Notes under the pieces: generated by a model
What the model was told of the DNA's origin: nothing
The model's input: the letters and a program-made list of their open reading frames with translations, nothing else
Databases searched by the model: none
Program-made: the position numbers and the translations under genes
Origin: Halobacteriovoraceae bacterium
GTDB taxonomy: Bacteria > Bdellovibrionota > Bacteriovoracia > Bacteriovoracales > Bacteriovoracaceae
Direction of reading: 5' to 3'
DNA: 64,000 bases
Assembly: GCA_002713145.1 (NCBI GenBank)
Contig: PAVS01000018.1
Span: 1 to 64,000, forward strand
Shown here: positions 1-6,782 of the stretch, in pieces
Position numbering within the stretch: position 1 is the first letter of the stretch
Layout of the letters: the number at the start of each line of letters is the position of its first letter

Positions 1-22
1 TAGCGACCAGCAACAATGTTTA

Positions 23-52
23 ATTTTAACATGTTGTCTCTTCTTAGGTCAA
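23..52 (-). promoter_or_regulatory. Promoter of predicted antitoxin RNA, copy 1
   Basis: Read on the minus strand there is a -35-like TTGACC (47-52) and a -10-like TAAAAT (23-28) separated by 18 nt. The same pair with the same spacing occurs in both other copies. Transcription would start near 16 and run leftward out of the window, so only the first part of the RNA is visible. The -35 lies inside the hairpin AGGTC...GACCT of the opposite-strand leader, so the sequence serves two roles. This is inferred from sequence only. Confidence 0.55.
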
Positions 53-82
53 TGAAGACCTAGCTCCTAAAGGAGTTTCTTC

Positions 83-157
83 ATGAAGAAGAGAACAACC
101 TATTGTTTAATAGTGATTATCTTATTGATTTTATTATCAATAGACAATTGCTATTAG
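83..157 (+). CDS. 24-aa hydrophobic peptide, Ibs/Fst-like candidate toxin, copy 1
   Basis: The ORF is 24 codons plus stop. The peptide has a basic start (Met-Lys-Lys-Arg), a run of Ile/Leu/Val (LIVIILLILL, residues 9-18) and the ending DNCY, which is identical in all three copies. A good Shine-Dalgarno (AGGAG, 71-75) lies seven bases before ATG but sits in the hairpin CTCC-TAAA-GGAG. A long stem pairs GTTGT-CTCTTCTT (33-45) with AAGAAGAG-A-ACAAC (86-99) and encloses both the SD and the start codon. Differences between copies include several synonymous ones, as expected for a translated peptide. Size, charge and hydrophobicity resemble type I toxins such as Ibs and Fst, which act on the inner membrane. 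The toxin role is inference. Confidence 0.7.
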   Translation: MKKRTTYCLIVIILLILLSIDNCY

Positions 158-163
158 CGACCG

Positions 164-194
164 GCACAGGAGAAATCCTGTGCTTGGTTTTTCT
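164..194 (+). terminator. Intrinsic terminator of peptide gene, copy 1
   Basis: Perfect 8-bp stem GCACAGGA/TCCTGTGC with a GAAA tetraloop (164-183), followed by TTGGTTTTTCT. It lies seven bases after the stop codon. The same stem and loop occur in copies 2 and 3. It also separates the unit from the convergent kinase gene ending at 193. Confidence 0.75.
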
Positions 195-1296
195 AAAAAC
201 TCAAACAATATATAAACTTATCCCCTTCAATTTTTTCTTCAAGCTGCATATTATTTTTTAGGGCCAAGTTTTGAGAGATCTTAAAGCCAATTCCAGATTC
301 TGTTTCATAATTTTCTATAAAAGGAGAACTGACCTCTAATTTATTCTTTTTAATGGCAACATAAATTTGTTGTTTATTAGTCATAGCCTTTTTTGAATTA
401 GATAGTATATTGATGAGTATCGTCTCAAAGTCTTGTTTTACGACAATTACATTCCCTTGAGATTTTTCAGTAAAAACAAGGTTTTTATCTTCAATGCGCA
501 AAAGTTCTTTTACTTTCTCTATACTACTTGCGATATCAACTTTCTCAATATCCGTATTCTCAAAAATATTAAATGAGTTGAGATATTCTTTCATCTCAAT
601 CAGAGATTTTTTTTGATCTTCAATCGTCTCATCTAGCCTTTTCCTAACACCTACTGAGTTTTTTAAGTTATCGTTCAAAATATACTGAGTAGCCAACATA
701 CTCTTAATATTATGAGCAAATGAGTTGGCTTCTTGGCCTATAACTGAATAGCGCTCACGAAATTGTATTTCCTTTCTGCGGCTCTTTGAATAACCATTAA
801 ACAAATAGATGAGCATAACCATAAATTCTGTAAAAATAACGACATAATCCCCTGCCGTAGATTGCCGAGCGAATTCAAAATATCCTTTAGTTTTTAAAAA
901 TTGTATGAGTAAAACTGAGGCACCGCCTATGATTAAAACAGGAAAAAGATAAATGGCTTTATATCTTAAGAATAATATCATCCCCATTGAGATGGCTATA
1001 AAAGCAAAAAAATACAGAGGTGAAAAGATCTCACCTTGAATAGAAAAAAGTGTTAGGACCAACGATAATAGAAACAAAATCATTTGGTTGCGAGGTTCTC
1101 TAATGAGTAAAAGAAATAAAGGAAGCGCAGCCATGATGAGAAAAGTTTTAGATAGGAAGTAGTATGAATAAACATTCTGAGGAATCAATGACTGTTCATA
1201 TATAAAGAAGATGCTCGTTACCGAAATATACATCATCATGGCAACAAATACATCTTTTTGTTCCTCTGATCTTATATAATTCTGAATGAGTTTCAA
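193..1296 (-). CDS. Membrane histidine kinase (paralogue A)
   Basis: A 367-aa sensor kinase. About six hydrophobic segments fill residues 15-170 with no obvious extracytoplasmic domain. A dimerisation/phosphoacceptor region follows (H-box NSFAHNIKSM, His195), then a compact HATPase-like domain with an N-box (ILINILSNSKKA) and a glycine-containing ATP-lid remnant (GIGFKISQNLALKNN). It is the last gene of a minus-strand run, regulator then kinase B then kinase A, with 13 bp between the kinases. It should autophosphorylate and signal to the upstream OmpR-type regulator. The stimulus is unknown. Family assignment is firm; specificity is inferred from context. Confidence 0.85.
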   Translation of the reverse strand: MKLIQNYIRSEEQKDVFVAMMMYISVTSIFFIYEQSLIPQNVYSYYFLSKTFLIMAALPLFLLLIREPRNQMILFLLSLVLTLFSIQGEIFSPLYFFAFIAISMGMILFLRYKAIYLFPVLIIGGASVLLIQFLKTKGYFEFARQSTAGDYVVIFTEFMVMLIYLFNGYSKSRRKEIQFRERYSVIGQEANSFAHNIKSMLATQYILNDNLKNSVGVRKRLDETIEDQKKSLIEMKEYLNSFNIFENTDIEKVDIASSIEKVKELLRIEDKNLVFTEKSQGNVIVVKQDFETILINILSNSKKAMTNKQQIYVAIKKNKLEVSSPFIENYETESGIGFKISQNLALKNNMQLEEKIEGDKFIYCLSF

Positions 1297-1309
1297 GAAA
1301 TAAGCCTTA

Positions 1310-2413
1310 TTAAAAAGTTAAATGATATACAAATTTATTATTTTCAATATTCTCGCCTAAGACCATATTATTTTTGAGTGCAAGGTTTTTAGAAATTTTA
1401 TATCCAATTCCAGCTTCCTTCTCATATTGCTCAAAATAAGGAGAAGCTATTTTCAAATTATTTGAAGAAATTATGACTTCAATTTTTTGCTGATTATCAA
1501 TACTTTTCTTAGAATTTGAAAATAGATTGATAAGTATAGTTTCAAAATCTTGTTTGACCACATTTAGGGTTATTTTACCACTCTTTGATAGAACTAAATT
1601 CTTATCGTTTATTCGAAGTAAATTTGTGACTTTCTCTATACTCCTCGCGATATCTACTTTCTCAATATCTGTATTCTCAAAAATATTAAATGAGTTGAGA
1701 TATTCCTTCATCTCAATCAGAGATTTTTTTTGATCCTTTAATGAGTCACGCATAATATCTTTATTATCAATATTATTCATTAGATTATCGTTCAAAATAT
1801 ACTGAGTAGCCAACATACTCTTAATATTATGAGCAAATGAGTTAGCTTCTTGTCCTATGACTGAATAGCGCTCACGGAATTGTATTTCTTTTCGTCTTCT
1901 TTTAGAGAACCCTACGAATAAAGCAAATAAAATGATACCGAACTCAATTGATATCATTACATAGTCTACTATCATTGCTGGCCTGGCATGAGTAATGGCG
2001 CCTTGTTCTTTTAAATAGTGTAAGTAGAGAATACAGGCAGGGCCAATGATCGATGCAGGTAAAAGAGTTTTTAATTTGGGCCTAAGTAAGATTGTCATAC
2101 CAAACATATTTACCACATAGCTAAAATAATAAAGTGGTGAGAAATATTCTCCAGCAATGGAATAGGCTGTACAAAAACAAGTTACCAAAAAGATATAAAA
2201 CTGATTGTATGGCTTCTTAGTTATTAAAAAGAATAAAAAACTTGAACAGAGAATAGTAGTTGTCTTAAGTAAGATGAATAAACTTTTTAAATCTTCAGGA
2301 ATGTTAGAATATTCATAAAATGCAACATATGTAGCGAGTGTAGAAAATAATAGAAAACAAAAATAAGCTTCTTTTTGCTCAATACTTCTAATATAACTAG
2401 GAAACAACTTCAA
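1310..2413 (-). CDS. Membrane histidine kinase (paralogue B)
   Basis: Same architecture as the neighbouring kinase A: six-segment membrane region, H-box NSFAHNIKSM and a small HATPase-like domain. A TTG start at 2413 is preferred over an upstream ATG at 2455. It gives an N-terminus (MKLFPSYIRS) matching the paralogue (MKLIQNYIRS), the same 367-aa length, and a 17-bp overlap with the regulator stop instead of a 59-bp one. The membrane and C-terminal parts have diverged strongly from kinase A, while the phosphoacceptor region is almost identical even at DNA level, suggesting that both kinases address one regulator. Confidence 0.82.
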   Translation of the reverse strand: MKLFPSYIRSIEQKEAYFCFLLFSTLATYVAFYEYSNIPEDLKSLFILLKTTTILCSSFLFFLITKKPYNQFYIFLVTCFCTAYSIAGEYFSPLYYFSYVVNMFGMTILLRPKLKTLLPASIIGPACILYLHYLKEQGAITHARPAMIVDYVMISIEFGIILFALFVGFSKRRRKEIQFRERYSVIGQEANSFAHNIKSMLATQYILNDNLMNNIDNKDIMRDSLKDQKKSLIEMKEYLNSFNIFENTDIEKVDIARSIEKVTNLLRINDKNLVLSKSGKITLNVVKQDFETILINLFSNSKKSIDNQQKIEVIISSNNLKIASPYFEQYEKEAGIGYKISKNLALKNNMVLGENIENNKFVYHLTF

Positions 2414-3041
2414 AAATATACCCTTTCCCTCTAATGGTCTTAAGATTGCTAGCAAAACTCTTTGGGATTTTTGCTTTTAGATTTGTTAAATGAGTATTGA
2501 TGGCGTTTATGGCCTTAACATCATCACTATAAACATTTTGATGGAGCTCTTCTTTAGTCACAAGTGAGTTTGAATTTTCAAGAAAATATTTGAGTATTTT
2601 AAACTCAATATCAGTGAGTTTTATCTCTTCGCCCTCATCAATGGCCAAGTTTAATATTGGATCTAATTTAATAACGTGCTGTGAACCTTTAAACTCTTTT
2701 TCACTGAGAATACTTTTTAATTCTGAAGGTAAAAAAGGTTTTTCTAAAAAATGATTGACGCCTATATTCAGGGCATTAATCGCTACATCCTTTGTTGCGT
2801 AAGAAGTCATCATAATAACAGTGGGAGGTTGAGTGAGATTTTCCAAACTCCCAAACAGATCTAGCCCATTATCTAATCCGAGATGATAATCCAAAAGAAG
2901 GAAGTCATATCCTTTTGAGAGTAATTTATTTTGAGCAGATTCTAAGCAGTGTGCTTCACAGACATTATAATTAGACGCTTTCAAATTTAGATTCAACTGT
3001 TTAACGAGTGCCACATCATCATCAACTATCAATATATTCAT
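2397..3041 (-). CDS. OmpR/PhoB-family response regulator
   Basis: A 214-aa protein with a receiver domain (acidic pocket Asp7-Asp9, phospho-acceptor Asp51 in LLLDYH, switch Thr79/Ser80 in MMTSYA, Lys101 in LEKPF) and a C-terminal winged helix (about 125-212, ending in KTIRGKGYIFEV as in the OmpR class). First gene of a run with two histidine kinases, overlapping kinase B by 17 bp. It is divergent from a lipoprotein gene. The 124-bp gap contains four CTTAAG/CTTGAA repeats spaced 10-11 bp, the pattern OmpR-class dimers bind. The same motif precedes the gene at 3830, so the likely regulon includes both lipoproteins. Confidence 0.92.
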   Translation of the reverse strand: MNILIVDDDVALVKQLNLNLKASNYNVCEAHCLESAQNKLLSKGYDFLLLDYHLGLDNGLDLFGSLENLTQPPTVIMMTSYATKDVAINALNIGVNHFLEKPFLPSELKSILSEKEFKGSQHVIKLDPILNLAIDEGEEIKLTDIEFKILKYFLENSNSLVTKEELHQNVYSDDVKAINAINTHLTNLKAKIPKSFASNLKTIRGKGYIFEVVS

Positions 3042-3077
3042 TAGAATATTCTATTATGGATCAAAACCAATGCCCAA

Positions 3078-3115
3078 CTTAAGAAAACTTAAGAGGTCTT
3101 GAATAAATCTTGAAT
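3078..3115 (+). promoter_or_regulatory. Tandem operator for OmpR-type regulator, site 1
   Basis: Four direct repeats begin with CTT at 3078, 3088, 3098 and 3109 (CTTAAG, CTTAAG, CTTGAA, CTTGAA), a period of 10-11 bp on one helix face. The last two form TCTTGAATAAATCTTGAAT (3097-3115), which recurs exactly at 3750-3768. Site 1 lies just upstream of the likely promoter of the lipoprotein gene at 3166 (possible -10 GATAAT at 3137-3142) and also in front of the divergent regulator gene. Binding by that regulator is an inference. Confidence 0.65.
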
Positions 3116-3165
3116 TAAATGCGGTTTGCACTCCCCGATAATAAGTAATGAAAAGGTAGGTTCTT

Positions 3166-3720
3166 ATGCTCAGAATGATTCTCATTATCATAAGTTTTAC
3201 AAGTTGCACGGTAGAGGTAGATAATAGCGTGACCAAAAAGTCAGACTCTAAGTCTTCTGAACAAAATGATACATTGAATACTCAATTCATCGGAAACTGG
3301 GAGACAGATTGCTTAGCTGGAACAACTGACAGTACTCGTTTAAAACTAACTTTTAACAACGATGGTGCCGTGATCTTAAAAGAAGAATTCTTTTACGATA
3401 CTAATTGCTCTACTGCTGATGAAACTTGGACTTCTTACCACAATTATGAAGTCGAAAACTCAAACATCAGCTTTGAGCGTTATAAAGAACTCATCAAACC
3501 TCAGCATGCAGATCGTGTGACTGACTACAATCAATCAGGCTCAGAGATGTGTGATATAAATGATTGGCAAATCAATATTACTCAGGACGTCACTGGGCTC
3601 GACTGTGATTCTTTCACCACTGATGAAAAGCAAATGGATGGAACATACGTCATCAGCAATGGTGAGCTTACTTTTACCGGCCATTATCTAATTGAAGACG
3701 AGACTTTTATTAAACAATAA
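3166..3720 (+). CDS. Small lipoprotein, function unknown
   Basis: A 184-aa protein with a very short signal peptide and lipobox (ISFTSC, Cys14), so probably anchored to the outer membrane. After a Ser/Asp-rich linker the body begins FIGNWETDC and is rich in beta-prone sequence with several cysteines, reminiscent of lipocalin-like 'residual activity' domains, but I cannot assign a family. SD-like AGGT precedes ATG. A tandem operator lies about 50-90 bp upstream, so it is probably a target of the adjacent two-component system. Confidence 0.75.
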   Translation: MLRMILIIISFTSCTVEVDNSVTKKSDSKSSEQNDTLNTQFIGNWETDCLAGTTDSTRLKLTFNNDGAVILKEEFFYDTNCSTADETWTSYHNYEVENSNISFERYKELIKPQHADRVTDYNQSGSEMCDINDWQINITQDVTGLDCDSFTTDEKQMDGTYVISNGELTFTGHYLIEDETFIKQ

Positions 3721-3749
3721 TATTCTGTTTATACTGCACAGCTAGATGA

Positions 3750-3768
3750 TCTTGAATAAATCTTGAAT
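3750..3768 (+). promoter_or_regulatory. Tandem operator for OmpR-type regulator, site 2
   Basis: TCTTGAATAAATCTTGAAT is identical to the core of site 1 at 3097-3115. Two TCTTGAAT half-sites are spaced 11 bp. A -10-like TACAAT lies at 3802-3807 with no recognisable -35 at the expected position (3779-3784). The operator is immediately upstream of that position, as at promoters that need an activator. The controlled gene is the lipoprotein at 3830. Confidence 0.65.
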
Positions 3769-3829
3769 TTTAAAATGTGTAACTTATTGGAAAAATAAGC
3801 ATACAATATTTAATTTTCAAGGAGTCAGA

Positions 3830-4822
3830 ATGAACAAACTAATTTATTTGGGAGCAGTACTAAGTTTAGTATCTTGTGGAGGAGATTCTGGCGGTGGTGG
3901 CGGGAGCTCTGATAACTCTATTATCCCCATGATTTCAAATATTAACTGTGGAGATGACTCCTGTGTAAGTGACTCATTAACTAAATCTAGCTCATCTAAA
4001 GCCCTAGAGTGGGCAGGTGAATTTTACGAAGAAATCAACGACACTATTATTCCTGAAGTGAAAAACACCTTTTCTGACATGGACAAAGTTCTTCGCTCAG
4101 CAGAAATTGCTTCATGTGCTGATATACCTAGTTCTGGAAGTACTGAAGTCGATTATGAAGGGACAACAGTGACAGTTACTGCCAAGACTCCTACAGGAAT
4201 TGATGTTTTCAATAAAGGAACAGTGACCAACAAAGCCGTCGAAGCTTATAATGCATCTTCTCAGAAATTTTTTGAAGCTGAGTTCAACTGTGACACCCCT
4301 AGAGTTGCGTATGTTAAAGTAAATTTACCCATTCTAAATTCATCAGAGGTAGAAAAGACGGTTCTCTATTTTTATGAAAATGGTGATGACAAAGCTATCA
4401 ATCTATTCACTCATTACCAAGGTGAAACCAATAAAGAAGGTTATATGCTTCTTTTTGAAACAGATGGAAGTGATTTTGAGTCTTATTTTGGATGGGATAA
4501 TGATATCGATGGAGCTGGTACTCAGATTATTTTATCAGCAGTAAAAGAAGTGGCTAATGGAGTTAGAATCGTAGCTGATTCAAGTGGTAATGTGGATTTT
4601 ACTGATGACAGCCATTCAGCTGTAAACCCTGGTAGTACTGACAATGGAAACCTTTCTCATCATTATTGCTATACAGCTGCTTACAGCAATGAAGCATGCG
4701 GTGGGTCTCACCCATCACTTGGATTACTTAGTGGTAAAGATCTCAATGAGAACTTAACAGATGTAACAGGTGACGGAAAATTTACAAAAGATAAAATTAG
4801 AAACTTAGATTTTAGTTTCTAG
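3830..4822 (+). CDS. Lipoprotein, function unknown
   Basis: A 330-aa protein with signal peptide and lipobox (LSLVSC, Cys16), then a Gly/Ser-rich spacer (GGDSGGGGGSS) typical of surface lipoproteins. The body (about 30-330) is acidic, with cysteines probably disulphide-bonded; no family recognised. It has a strong SD (AAGGAG) seven bases before ATG. The upstream operator copy links it to the two-component system at 193-3041. A stem-loop follows at 4845. Confidence 0.75.
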   Translation: MNKLIYLGAVLSLVSCGGDSGGGGGSSDNSIIPMISNINCGDDSCVSDSLTKSSSSKALEWAGEFYEEINDTIIPEVKNTFSDMDKVLRSAEIASCADIPSSGSTEVDYEGTTVTVTAKTPTGIDVFNKGTVTNKAVEAYNASSQKFFEAEFNCDTPRVAYVKVNLPILNSSEVEKTVLYFYENGDDKAINLFTHYQGETNKEGYMLLFETDGSDFESYFGWDNDIDGAGTQIILSAVKEVANGVRIVADSSGNVDFTDDSHSAVNPGSTDNGNLSHHYCYTAAYSNEACGGSHPSLGLLSGKDLNENLTDVTGDGKFTKDKIRNLDFSF

Positions 4823-4844
4823 TCTAAGTTTCACCTTATGCACT

Positions 4845-4868
4845 GGCCTGGTCTTTAGGGATCAGGCC
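4845..4868 (+). terminator. Stem-loop terminator after lipoprotein gene
   Basis: GGCCTGGTC pairs with GATCAGGCC (nine pairs, one G-U) around a six-base loop. The T-rich stretch after it is weak (TATTTACT), so termination may be partial. Confidence 0.5.
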
Positions 4869-4964
4869 TATTTACTCCTTAAGAAGTATTTCACTCCAGT
4901 AAAAATCTAATAAATTCCACTATTTAATCGTTAAAATCTTGATCATTATTCCGATAAGAATGAT

Positions 4965-6782
4965 GTGAAAAAAGTTCGATTTCCCATATTTATAAAACTT
5001 TTTATTGTGATCACTTTATTACTTGGAAGTGTATCGTTTTTTACGTCGACTCGAACAACAAATTATTTTGAAAATGTATCCCTTAAGCGAGAAGAAGAGA
5101 TCAATTTTCGCTTAGCTATCAAAAGTAGCTTGGAAGTTGACCGTTTGATCCACTCCATAATAGATAAAACTTTATTTTACTCTCAGTTTCTAATTCAAAA
5201 CACACAAAATATCTGGTCAGAAAAACAGTCTGATTCAATGAAAAATGATTCAGATATCGTGAGCATAAGTATTTTTCAAACTAAGAACTTAAGCAAACCC
5301 GTTCAAAACACCTATCAAAAATCTTTTCTAAAAAAATATAAACTAGGCCCTAGTTTCTTCTCTCAGTTTGACATCTCAATGCTTCCTTTGCGAAGAATCA
5401 GTAACGGTGAAATTGTTATCCTCAGTGCGACTCGCAACCAAGTTCCTCTTATTTGGATTGGTATCCCGATCTTAAGGGATAAATATCAAACGGTAACCCA
5501 TATAGCTTCAGTTTTCATTAAACAAGAATCACTTCAGAAATCTTATCAAGACAATGGGAATTACGAGTTATTTGTCTTAGATGAACTTGGTAATACTCTT
5601 GCTCACCCCAACGAAGAATATGTTGTTAATAAAAAGAGTTTCGCGCTAGATACACTTTTTAAAAAAGCGAGTCAATCTCAACTTAACTCGACTCAAATGA
5701 TAATCACTAAAAATAAAAAGCGCTTTTTAGAAGCATTTGCAAAAAGCCAATTTGGTCCCTATATCATTTCAAGTATTGCCGAAGAGAGCTATATCGGCCC
5801 GATTCAGTTTGTAAAAAAACAATCAACCTTTATTTTGGTGGCGGTTTTATTTCTTTCGATAGTTGTCATCACTTTTTTTAGTAATACATTGATTTTGCCC
5901 ATTGAAAAGCTACTTTCATTCACCAAAGAGATATCACAAGGTAATTTCGATCTCGATATTGCCAAGAATATTTCAAGTAATGATGAAGTCGGTGTTCTCG
6001 CCAGTGCATTTGATGAAATGACTTATGGTCTCAAAGAGCGAGATAAAATAAAAAATGCAATGGATAAGTTTCATGGAGCAGCGATCACAGAAGATATGCT
6101 CAGCGGAGAAGTGAATCTTCGTGGAAGTAGTAAAGATGTTGTGGTCTTTTTTAGTGATATACGATCTTTCACAAAGTACAGTGAGAGTCGTTCAGCTGAA
6201 GAGGTTGTCTCTATGCTCAATGAGTATATGGATGTTATGGTTAAATGCATATACAAACATAACGGCATTGTAGATAAGTTTGTTGGAGATGCCATCATGG
6301 CCGTTTGGGGAGTTCCCACTGCAAGTGAACTTGATGTTAAAAATGCCGTGAATGCCTGCCTAGACATGCGTGTCGAATTGGAAAAACTCAACCAAAATAG
6401 AATTAAACGAGGTGAAGATCCTATTATGATTGGGATGGGCCTTAATTATGGTAAAGTTATATCTGGTACGGTTGGTTCAGAAGATCGTATGGAGTATACC
6501 GTTATAGGTGATACAGTTAATACAGCAGCTCGAATCGAAGCATCAACAAAATCGTTTGGAACAGACTTACTTATAAGTGAGAATGTATATAATGCGGTTG
6601 CAAAAGACTTTATTTTCTCAGAAGCTGGAAAAGTTCAAGCTAAAGGAAAGTCAGACTCCCTTAAACTTATAAAAGTTGAAGGTGCTATTGTTGGTGGCCA
6701 ACATATAATTATAAAAACACCTTATTCACACTTTGAACCAGAAGATGAAGCTGGTGGAAAGACTCAGAGGGTGGCATTGTGA
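4965..6782 (+). CDS. Membrane class III adenylate/guanylate cyclase
   Basis: A 605-aa protein. An N-terminal membrane segment (about 8-27) and a second at about 288-310 flank an extracytoplasmic Cache-like sensor region. A HAMP domain (about 311-362) follows, then the catalytic domain (about 385-580). Metal-binding aspartates are in FFSDIRSFT and VGDAIMAVWG, and the transition-state Asn/Arg are in IGDTVNTAARIEAST, so it should be active, making cAMP (or cGMP) in response to an envelope signal. Start is GTG at 4965; an ATG two bases earlier is out of frame. It overlaps the next gene by 4 bp, implying co-translation with the DUF5122 lipoprotein. Confidence 0.92.
   Translation: MKKVRFPIFIKLFIVITLLLGSVSFFTSTRTTNYFENVSLKREEEINFRLAIKSSLEVDRLIHSIIDKTLFYSQFLIQNTQNIWSEKQSDSMKNDSDIVSISIFQTKNLSKPVQNTYQKSFLKKYKLGPSFFSQFDISMLPLRRISNGEIVILSATRNQVPLIWIGIPILRDKYQTVTHIASVFIKQESLQKSYQDNGNYELFVLDELGNTLAHPNEEYVVNKKSFALDTLFKKASQSQLNSTQMIITKNKKRFLEAFAKSQFGPYIISSIAEESYIGPIQFVKKQSTFILVAVLFLSIVVITFFSNTLILPIEKLLSFTKEISQGNFDLDIAKNISSNDEVGVLASAFDEMTYGLKERDKIKNAMDKFHGAAITEDMLSGEVNLRGSSKDVVVFFSDIRSFTKYSESRSAEEVVSMLNEYMDVMVKCIYKHNGIVDKFVGDAIMAVWGVPTASELDVKNAVNACLDMRVELEKLNQNRIKRGEDPIMIGMGLNYGKVISGTVGSEDRMEYTVIGDTVNTAARIEASTKSFGTDLLISENVYNAVAKDFIFSEAGKVQAKGKSDSLKLIKVEGAIVGGQHIIIKTPYSHFEPEDEAGGKTQRVAL

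Larger units (their letters stand above)
1..194 (+). repeat. Small toxin-like repeat unit, copy 1 (left end cut by window)
   Basis: This is the first of three related units in the window (others at about 17751-18002 and 18011-18266). Shared blocks run in the same order: a short direct repeat, an ATTTTA/AACATGTT block, the invariant hairpin AGGTCAATGAAGACCT at 46-61, a hairpin holding the Shine-Dalgarno (65-75), a 24-codon ORF, and a GCACAGGA-GAAA-TCCTGTGC hairpin. The short direct repeat occurs twice in the copy, TAGCGACCAGCA at 1-12 and TAGCGACCGGCA at 155-166, the second spanning the ORF stop. The part that would hold the opposite-strand RNA terminator lies outside the window. Confidence 0.85.

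Noticed and set aside
3054..3236. 60-aa ORF on the minus strand between regulator and lipoprotein
   Set aside because: It overlaps the operator and the lipoprotein start, has no SD and no family.
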